DNA from: Methylorubrum extorquens
Lineage (GTDB): Bacteria > Pseudomonadota > Alphaproteobacteria > Rhizobiales > Beijerinckiaceae
Length of the DNA: 6,345 nucleotides
Reading direction: 5' to 3'
NCBI GenBank assembly: GCA_019695455.1
Contig: JAEUAC010000169.1
Coordinates: 1-6,345 of the forward strand
Part shown: positions 1-5,753 of the stretch, piece after piece
Layout of the letters: each line of letters begins with the position of its first letter
Numbering within the stretch: the stretch's first letter is position 1
The notes under the pieces: generated by a model
Databases searched by the model: none
Told to the model about the DNA's origin: nothing
Seen by the model: the letters and a program-made list of their open reading frames with translations, nothing else
Program-made: the position numbers and the translations under genes

Positions 1-53
1 TGTGTCACGAGCGAGACTAAGGACAAAACCGGTCCGATCCAGCCCAGACGCCC

Positions 54-272
54 GTGAACCGCTATTTCTGGCTCCTGTCGCGCTTCATCAGCGACGATCA
101 GTCCCGCGAGGACCGTCAGGCCGTCTACGACCGGGCGCGGTCGGCGCTGCTGGACCAGCTCGACGCCGACCCGAACGGCAGCCTGGCGGCCTTCGAGCGC
201 CTCGCCTTCGAGGAGGCCGTCCGCACCGTCGAGGCGGGCGTGGCCCGCTGGGGCCGGCCCGAGAACGCCTGA
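54..272 (+). CDS. Small conserved-type hypothetical protein, 72 aa
   Basis: I do not recognise a named function. The GTG at 54 is the only plausible start: an in-frame TAA lies at 18-20 and no other ATG, GTG or TTG falls between. No good Shine-Dalgarno precedes it; the nearest purine stretch (AAGGACAAAA, 19-28) is too far away. The product is soluble, probably all-helical, rich in Arg, Asp, Glu and Ala, with no signal peptide or convincing membrane segment. It begins MNRYFWLLSRFI, followed by a segment with VYDRARSALLDQL (about residues 24-36) and a second helix ERLAFEEAVRTVEA (about 48-61). From memory, this pattern (an 'LYERARAAL..QL' helix, then 'ERLALEEAIRKVEAE') recurs in small uncharacterised Hyphomicrobiales proteins and at the ends of some larger ones; this is family resemblance only. 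It is convergent with the GT4 gene, with 2 bp between stops, and is probably unrelated to glycan synthesis. Confidence 0.75.
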   Translation: MNRYFWLLSRFISDDQSREDRQAVYDRARSALLDQLDADPNGSLAAFERLAFEEAVRTVEAGVARWGRPENA

Positions 273-274
273 CG

Positions 275-1519
275 TCACAGCGAGGCCAGGACCTCGTCCA
301 CCACCCGGAAATGCGCCGCCCAGGTCGGCGGCCGGTAGCCGGGACCCGGCTCGCGCGCGGCGCCGACGATCGCCGCCTGCCAGCCCGGCCCGTCCAGCGG
401 GTGCACGAAGGTGGCCCGGCCGCCCGCGATCTCCCGGTGGACGAGGATGTCGGACGCGATCACGGGCGTGCCGAGGCTCAGGGCCTCGACGACCGGGATC
501 CCGTAGCCCTCGGCGAAGGACGGCATCAGGAGGCCGCGCGCCCCCCGCACCAGTTCGGCGAGGGCAGGCGTCGAGAGGCCGGGCGCCTCGATCACGTGGG
601 GCGCGATGGCCGGGCAGCGGTCCAGGAGGTCGATCGCGGCCTCCGCCTCCCAGCCCCGCCGTCCGACGATGACGAGGGCCGGGCAATCCGGCCCGAGCGC
701 GCCGGCCAGGTCGCGCCAGACCTGCAGCAGCAGGAGATGGTTCTTGCGCGCCTCGATGGTGGAGCAGACCACGAAATAGGGCCGGGCTCCCCGGAAGGCC
801 GGCGGGTCGCGCGTGAAGGCCTCCTCCACGCCGAGCGGCGCGACGGCGACGGCGGGCCGCCGCCAGCCCTCCGCCTCGCAATGGGCCGTGAAGCGGCGGG
901 CGACGTCGTCGGAATTCGCCAGCACGGCCGCGGCGTGGCGGGCGACCGTCTGCATGCGGGTCCGGTGCCGGGCGGCCTCCCCGGGCACGCCGTATTCCGG
1001 GAACTCGATCGGGATCAGGTCGTGCACGAAGAAGACCGGCTTCACGTCCCGCCGGTCGTTGAGCCATGCGAACCGCTCCGGCCGGTCCAGGCGGATGTGG
1101 GACGTGTGCAGGTAGATGGCGTCCCGCGGCGCCGTCGCGGCCTCCGGCCAGGAGAGGGCGGCGATCCGGAACAGCGTCTCGGCGGGGTCGATCCGGGGCA
1201 GGGCGCGTCGCCGCGCCGGCGCCGCGGGCGGCCGGGCGCCGCCGCCCAGCCGGGCGCGGATCCGGTCCAGCACCGGATCGTCGGCGGCCGCGATCTCCTC
1301 CCGCCAGCGTCCGCCGATCAGGGCCATGAGCTGGCGGATCCGGTCCGCCGGCACGAGCCGCGGGCCGCGGGCCGTGATGGCGACGCCGCGCCGGTCGGGT
1401 TGGCCTCCGAGGAAGCGTCGCGCATAAGCGAGGTCGACCCGGTCGATGCCGCTCGGGGCGGCGTGCCGCAATCGGGTCAGGAGCCGGGTCGTGTCGATGA
1501 GGATGGGGCGCGCCGCCAT
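275..1519 (-). CDS. GT4-type glycosyltransferase (GT-B fold), 414 aa, complete
   Basis: Probable retaining sugar transferase of family GT4, acting in the cytoplasm or at the inner membrane on a surface polysaccharide. The N-terminal half starts with ILIDTTRLL (residues 6-14) and SGIDRVDLAYARRF (23-36), a signature I associate with bacterial GT4 enzymes of polysaccharide loci; VFFVHDLIPIEFPEY lies at 162-176. The C-terminal nucleotide-sugar domain has FVVCSTIEARKNH (249-261), a VIVGRRGW strand and turn (283-290) and the GT4 EX7E element, Glu337 and Glu345 in PSFAEGYGIPVVEALSLG. A low-complexity Gly/Pro/Ala/Arg stretch at about 92-108 is probably a surface loop. The open frame extends far upstream of 1519, but that part is Arg/Pro/Gly-rich shadow sequence and homology-like sequence starts at the chosen ATG. 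A weak GGAG lies 13 nt upstream of it. Length is normal for the family. It is divergent from the GT2 pair across 71 bp, consistent with co-regulation. Donor and acceptor are unknown. Confidence 0.92.
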   Translation of the reverse strand: MAARPILIDTTRLLTRLRHAAPSGIDRVDLAYARRFLGGQPDRRGVAITARGPRLVPADRIRQLMALIGGRWREEIAAADDPVLDRIRARLGGGARPPAAPARRRALPRIDPAETLFRIAALSWPEAATAPRDAIYLHTSHIRLDRPERFAWLNDRRDVKPVFFVHDLIPIEFPEYGVPGEAARHRTRMQTVARHAAAVLANSDDVARRFTAHCEAEGWRRPAVAVAPLGVEEAFTRDPPAFRGARPYFVVCSTIEARKNHLLLLQVWRDLAGALGPDCPALVIVGRRGWEAEAAIDLLDRCPAIAPHVIEAPGLSTPALAELVRGARGLLMPSFAEGYGIPVVEALSLGTPVIASDILVHREIAGGRATFVHPLDGPGWQAAIVGAAREPGPGYRPPTWAAHFRVVDEVLASL

Positions 1520-1590
1520 GGCGAGGGGAGAGCTCCGGCCGTCTGGTCGGCCCCGTTGCCACGTCCGGCCGTGCCGGTAAACCGCCGCCC
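1520..1590. promoter_or_regulatory. Divergent intergenic region between GT4 and GT2 genes
   Basis: These 71 bp separate two divergent start codons, so promoters for both directions should lie here or in the flanking coding ends. The 9-mer TCCGGCCGT occurs twice in direct orientation, at 1534-1542 and 1564-1572, exactly 30 bp apart. GGCCG (1537-1541) can also pair with CGGCC (1548-1552) across a 6-nt loop. A weak plus-strand promoter candidate is TTGCCA (1556-1561), a 15-nt spacer, then GTAAAC (1577-1582), the least GC-rich spot in the region. No purine-rich Shine-Dalgarno precedes the GTG at 1591. Functional assignment is by position; the individual elements are weak and could be chance in such GC-rich DNA. 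Confidence 0.5.
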
Positions 1591-3504
1591 GTGTCGCCCC
1601 CTCGCCTGATCCCGTCCTCCGGCCTCGTGCCGGACGGTCCCGCCTTCCGGGCGATCGCGGCCGAACCCTGGTTCGCGCTGGATCCCGGCCGGCCCGTCGC
1701 CGGGCGCTGGATCGAGATCCGGTACCGGGCCGGCCTGCGCCAGGATCCGGTCCGCCCGCTGCTGCGGGTCGAGCGGCCGGAGGGCGCGCTCTTCGCGATC
1801 CTGCCGGGTCCTGTCTGCGGCGCCGCCCGCTGGGTCGGCCGCATCCCGCCGGACGCGACCGCGCTCGCCCTGAGCCCCGTCGCGGCGCCCGGGCCCTTCG
1901 CCTTCGCGGTCGACGGGGTGCGGCCGATCGGCCGGCTGGCGCTCGTCGTGGGCGCGCTCCGGCGCAAGCCCGGCCTCGCGCTCGCCACGTGCTGGCAGCG
2001 GATCCGCGGCCGCCGGGTCCGGGCCCGCCACCGGATGGCGGCCATCTGGGCCTCGACGCCCTTCGGTGCGTATCCCGCCTGGGCCCGCGCCCGGTCGGCC
2101 GCGCCGCGCCTGCCCGAGGAGGAGCCGCCTCCGTGCCGGTGCGGCTTCCTCGTGGAGGCGGAGGGCGCGGGCGAGGCCGCGCTCGCCGCGACGCTGCGAT
2201 CGATCGCCGCCCAGACCCGGCCCGGCCTCGCCTGGACGCTGCGGGGCGCGGCCGATCGCGACCGGGCCCTGGCCGATGCCGCGGCACGGTGCGACCACGT
2301 GGCCGTGCTGCAGGCCGGCGAGACGCTCGCGCCGGAGGCGCTCGAGCTGTGCGCGGCCGCGCTCGCCCGGTCGCCCGACCTCGCGGTCCTGACGGCCGAC
2401 GAGGACGTCGGCGGCCAGATGCCGGTCCTCAAGCCGGGCTGGAGCCCGCGGCTGCAGGAGGCGACCGGCTACCTCGACGGGTTCGCGCTCGTCCGCACGG
2501 ACGGCCTGCGCGCCGGCCTCGGCACGGGACCGCTCCGCCCGGCCCTGATCGCGGCGGGCCTCGCGGGCGCCGGGGGACGCGTCGGCGCCGTGCGCCGCAT
2601 CCTCCTGCACCGCCCGGCGCAGGCGGCATCGCCGCCGGTCCGCCGGCCGGCCGCGCCCCGGTCGCGCCCGGCGCCGTCCGAGGCGCCCTCCGTCACGGCC
2701 GTGGTGCCGAACAAGGATCGGCTCGCGCTGCTGCGGACCTGCGTCGAGGGGTTCCGGCGCGGGACGGCCTATCCGAACCGCGATCTCGTCGTGGTCGACA
2801 ACGGCTCGGCCGACCCCGCGACCCACGCCTTCTACCGGGACATCGCCCAGGACCCGGCCGTGACCATCCTCGAGCGGCCCGGCCCCTTCAACTTCTCCTT
2901 CCTCACCAACGAGGGCGTCGCGGCCGCGCGCGGCGAGGCCGTCCTCATGCTCAACAACGACATCGAGGTGATCGCGCCGGACTGGCTGGACCGCATGGTC
3001 GGCGAGCTCGCGCCGCCGGACGTCGCGGCCGTGGGCGCGAAGCTCCTCTATCCCGGCGGCCGCGTGCAGCATGCGGGCGTCGCGATCGGGCTCGGCGGCG
3101 AGGCCGGCCACGTCTACCGGGGGCGCCGGGACCGGGCCGGCTCCTGGGCCGGCCGCCTGGAGGCGCCGCACGAGGTCTCGGCCGCGACGGGCGCCTGCCT
3201 CCTGGTCCGTCGCGATCGCTACGAGGCGGTGGGCGGATGCGACGCGACGCTCTTCCCGGTCTCCTTCAACGACATCGACCTCTGCCTGAAGCTGCGCCGG
3301 GAGGGCTGGCGCGTGATCCTGGCGGCGGACGCCGTGCTCTACCACCACGAATCGGCCAGCCGCGGGCCGGAGGTCGGCGCCAAGCAGGCGCGGGCCGCCC
3401 GCGAGGCCGCGGCCTTCCGGGAGCGCTGGCGCGACGTGATGCGGGACGATCCCTATTTCCATCCGGGCCTGTCGCTCATGTTCTTCGACGTGGAACTCGG
3501 CTGA
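1591..3504 (+). CDS. GT2-family glycosyltransferase with degenerate first GT2 domain, 637 aa
   Basis: Probable inverting sugar transferase for a surface polysaccharide, of the two-domain GT2 type. Residues about 25-152 form an N-terminal module also found in the downstream protein (GRWIEI at 38-43, WVGRIPPD at 81-88, LALVVGALRRKP at 116-127). Residues about 182-341 align with the first GT2 domain of the neighbour but are shorter and lack its acidic motifs: LQAGETL (240-246) stands where the neighbour has LDHDDLL, and the QDHDLL segment is absent, although TADEDV, KPGW and GFALVRTD remain. A Pro/Ala/Arg linker follows (about 341-367). The second GT2 domain (367 to about 592) looks active: VVPNKDR, VVDNGS (401-406), LNNDIEV (454-460), GAKLLYPGGRVQHAGV (482-497), FNDIDLCLKL (559-568) and HHESASRG (585-592). 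No signal peptide or clear membrane segment is visible. GTG 1591 is the first start in frame; GTG 1627 is an alternative. Its stop overlaps the next start. Confidence 0.9.
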   Translation: MSPPRLIPSSGLVPDGPAFRAIAAEPWFALDPGRPVAGRWIEIRYRAGLRQDPVRPLLRVERPEGALFAILPGPVCGAARWVGRIPPDATALALSPVAAPGPFAFAVDGVRPIGRLALVVGALRRKPGLALATCWQRIRGRRVRARHRMAAIWASTPFGAYPAWARARSAAPRLPEEEPPPCRCGFLVEAEGAGEAALAATLRSIAAQTRPGLAWTLRGAADRDRALADAAARCDHVAVLQAGETLAPEALELCAAALARSPDLAVLTADEDVGGQMPVLKPGWSPRLQEATGYLDGFALVRTDGLRAGLGTGPLRPALIAAGLAGAGGRVGAVRRILLHRPAQAASPPVRRPAAPRSRPAPSEAPSVTAVVPNKDRLALLRTCVEGFRRGTAYPNRDLVVVDNGSADPATHAFYRDIAQDPAVTILERPGPFNFSFLTNEGVAAARGEAVLMLNNDIEVIAPDWLDRMVGELAPPDVAAVGAKLLYPGGRVQHAGVAIGLGGEAGHVYRGRRDRAGSWAGRLEAPHEVSAATGACLLVRRDRYEAVGGCDATLFPVSFNDIDLCLKLRREGWRVILAADAVLYHHESASRGPEVGAKQARAAREAAAFRERWRDVMRDDPYFHPGLSLMFFDVELG

Positions 3505-3506
3505 TG
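3492..3506 (+). promoter_or_regulatory. Translational coupling site, TGATG overlap
   Basis: The TGA stop of the first GT2 gene (3502-3504) shares its final A with the ATG of the second (3504-3506). A weak GGA (3492-3494) lies 9 nt upstream of that ATG. The arrangement implies one mRNA and likely stop/restart reinitiation, so the two proteins would be made in linked amounts. It also fixes the start of the second gene. Confidence 0.8.
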
Positions 3507-5753
3507 GCGGCCGGACCCGACCTCCTGGAGCCGCCGGCCGGCCTGGCGCGCGACACGACGGGCGCGTGGGTGTCGGAGGGCGCCGCGCCGTTCCGCCTGG
3601 ACGCGGAGGCCCGGCGCGGCCGCTGGACCGAGATCGCGGTCTCCTTCGTGACGGATGCGGACGCGGCGCGGCCCTGCCTCCTCGTGCGGCGGTCGGGCGA
3701 CGCGCTGCCGCGTCCCGTGCCCTTCCCGATGCGCCGGCTCGCCCGGGGGGAGGCGCGCTATGTCGGCTTCCTGCCGCCCGATCTCGAGGGGCTCTGGTTC
3801 GAGCCGCTCGACGGCCCGGGCCGGTTCCGCATCCTGTCGGTCGCGATCGGCGAACCGTCGGACCTGGCGCTCGTCGGGCGGGCGCTCCGGCGCGACCCGA
3901 AGGGCGCGCTCGCGGCGCTCGGCTGGCGCATCCTCGGCAAGCGCATGCGCTCGCGCTACCGGCTGGAGGCCATCCTGCGGCGCGCGACGGCCTCCTCCTA
4001 CCGGCGCTGGCTGGCCGAGCACGACGACCCGTCCGAGGCCGAGCGGCTCTTCATGGCGGAGCGCGTCGCGACCTGGGCGGAGCCGCCCACGATCTCGGTC
4101 GTGATGCCCGTCTACGACCCGAAGCCGCACGAGCTCGAGGCCGCGATCGCCTCCGTCCGGGCGCAGATCTACCCGCATTGGGAGCTCTGCATCGCGGACG
4201 ACCGGTCGCCGAACCCGGCGATCCGCCCGATCCTCGAGGCGGCGGCCGCCGGCGATCCGCGGATCCGGGTCGCGTTCCGGCCGGAGAACGGCAACATCGC
4301 GGCCGCCTCGAACACGGCGCTCGACCTCGCGACCGGCGCCGTGACGGCGCTCCTCGACCACGACGACCTTCTCGCGCCGCACGCGCTGTTCCACGTCGCG
4401 CGCGAGTTCGTGGACCGGCCCGGGACCGACATCGTCTACTCGGACGAGGACAAGGTCGACGAGGGCACGACGCGCTACGACCCGCATTTCAAGCCCGACT
4501 GGAACGAGGAGCTGTTCCTCGCCCAGAACTACCTGAACCACCTGACGGCCGTGCGGACGTCCATCCTGCGCGAGATCGGCGGCTTCCGCGTCGGCCTCGA
4601 GGGCAGCCAGGACCACGATCTCCTGTTCCGGGCGCTGGACCGGACGCGGCCCGGGGGCGTGCGCCACGTGGCCCGGGTGCTCTACCATTGGCGCAACTAC
4701 GGGACGTCCGCCTCCTTCTCGACCCGCACGCTCGAGAAGGCCGTCGCGGCCCGCCAGACGGCGCTCGCCGACCTCGCCGCGCGACGCGGCATCCGGGCCG
4801 CCGTCGAGGAGGGCGCCTACGGGTTCAACCGTCTGCGCCGGGCGCTGCCCGATCCCGCCCCGCGCGTCGCCGTGATCGTGCCGACCCGGGACGCGGCCGC
4901 CCTCGTCCGCACCGTGGCGCGCGGCGTGCTGGAGGAGACGGAGTACCCGTCGGTCGAGCTCGTGATCGCCGACAACGGCTCCACCGAGCCCGAGACGCTG
5001 GCGCTGTTCGAGGACCTGCGCCGCGATCCCCGCGTCCGGATCCTGGCGGCGCCGGGTCCGTTCAACTTCTCGGCCATCAACAACCGGGCCGTCGCGGCGA
5101 CGGACGCGCCGCTCCTCTGCTTCCTGAACAACGACATCGAGGTGACGGAACCGGGCTGGCTCGCCGAGATGGTCGCGCTCTGCCTCGCGGACCGGGTCGG
5201 GGCCGTCGGCGCCAAGCTCCTCTACCCGGACGGCCACGTCCAGCATGCCGGGATCGTGCTCGGCATCGGGGCGCCGGGAGGCATCGCCGTCGCCGGCCAT
5301 GCCCAGATCGGCGCACGCCGCGACGCCCCGGGCTATTTCGGCCGCCTCGCCATCGCGCACGACGTCTCGGCCGTGACGGCGGCCTGCATGGTCGTGCGCC
5401 GGGAGGCCTTCGAGGCGGTCGGCGGGTTCGACGCGGTCGATCTCGCGGTCGCCTTCAACGACGTGGACCTCTGCCTGAAGCTCGGCCGGGCGGGCTGGCG
5501 GACGGTCTGGACGCCCTACGCGACGCTGACCCACCACGAATCCGCGACCCGCGGCTCGGACGAGGTGCCGGAGAAGCGCGACCGGTTCCGCCGCGAGGTG
5601 CTGACCATGGTGGAGCGCTGGAGCCCGCTGCTGCGGCGCGACCCGCTCTACAATCCGAACTTCTCGCTCGTCTCGGCGCATTTCACGCTCGCCGGCATGA
5701 CGCCCCGGGCGCTGCCCGACATCAAGCCGATGTTCCGGCCTCCGCCGGAGTGA
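3504..5753 (+). CDS. Two-domain GT2-family glycosyltransferase, 749 aa
   Basis: Probable bifunctional inverting glycosyltransferase that adds two sugars, or one repeated linkage, to a surface glycan. The N-terminal module (about 20-160) matches that of the upstream protein: GRWTEI (39-44), YVGFLPPD (86-93), LALVGRALRRDP (121-132), then a basic RILGKRMRSRYR. GT2 domain 1 (about 196-397) is complete: SVVMPVYDPKP (198-208), ADDRSPNP (231-238), LLDHDDLL (283-290), YSDEDKVD (312-319), KPDW, SQDHDLLFRALD (368-379) and LYHWRNYG (393-400). A helical connector (about 400-450) leads to GT2 domain 2 (about 454-690): AVIVPTRD, ADNGS (489-493), FLNNDIEV (540-547), GAKLLYPDGHVQHAGI (569-584), FNDVDLCLKL (651-660) and HHESATRG (677-684). 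No signal peptide is seen, consistent with cytoplasmic action. The ATG at 3504 overlaps the upstream stop; the same frame stays open further upstream, but that is shadow of the preceding gene. The last 32 bp overlap the convergent sulfatase gene. Sugar specificity is not readable. Confidence 0.93.
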   Translation: MAAGPDLLEPPAGLARDTTGAWVSEGAAPFRLDAEARRGRWTEIAVSFVTDADAARPCLLVRRSGDALPRPVPFPMRRLARGEARYVGFLPPDLEGLWFEPLDGPGRFRILSVAIGEPSDLALVGRALRRDPKGALAALGWRILGKRMRSRYRLEAILRRATASSYRRWLAEHDDPSEAERLFMAERVATWAEPPTISVVMPVYDPKPHELEAAIASVRAQIYPHWELCIADDRSPNPAIRPILEAAAAGDPRIRVAFRPENGNIAAASNTALDLATGAVTALLDHDDLLAPHALFHVAREFVDRPGTDIVYSDEDKVDEGTTRYDPHFKPDWNEELFLAQNYLNHLTAVRTSILREIGGFRVGLEGSQDHDLLFRALDRTRPGGVRHVARVLYHWRNYGTSASFSTRTLEKAVAARQTALADLAARRGIRAAVEEGAYGFNRLRRALPDPAPRVAVIVPTRDAAALVRTVARGVLEETEYPSVELVIADNGSTEPETLALFEDLRRDPRVRILAAPGPFNFSAINNRAVAATDAPLLCFLNNDIEVTEPGWLAEMVALCLADRVGAVGAKLLYPDGHVQHAGIVLGIGAPGGIAVAGHAQIGARRDAPGYFGRLAIAHDVSAVTAACMVVRREAFEAVGGFDAVDLAVAFNDVDLCLKLGRAGWRTVWTPYATLTHHESATRGSDEVPEKRDRFRREVLTMVERWSPLLRRDPLYNPNFSLVSAHFTLAGMTPRALPDIKPMFRPPPE

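Noticed and set aside
2..1609. Plus-strand 535-codon open frame covering the GT4 gene
   Set aside because: It is the antisense shadow of the GT4 gene; the translation lacks recognisable motifs, whereas the minus strand carries the EX7E and other GT4 signatures.
1618..1634. Hairpin TCCGGC/GCCGGA just inside the first GT2 gene, resembling the stem at 5733-5750
   Set aside because: It encodes ordinary residues, lacks the TGACGA flank of the repeat, and 6-bp GC stems are common by chance in this composition.
2134..2613. A frameshift or sequencing error as cause of the short first GT2 domain
   Set aside because: Paralogue-like residues occur in the same frame before, within (TADEDV, KPGW, GFALVRTD) and after the region, so it is an in-frame loss of motifs, not a frame change.
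1477..3462. Long minus-strand open frame antisense to the first GT2 gene, and the upstream extension of the GT4 frame to 2287
   Set aside because: Both are low-complexity Arg/Pro/Gly/Ala sequence without family motifs, and the overlapped plus-strand frame is clearly a glycosyltransferase.
1989..3503. In-frame upstream extension of the second GT2 protein
   Set aside because: It runs in an alternative frame through the first GT2 gene and reads as Arg/Pro/Gly-rich shadow; paralogy with the first protein's N-terminus and the TGATG overlap support 3504.
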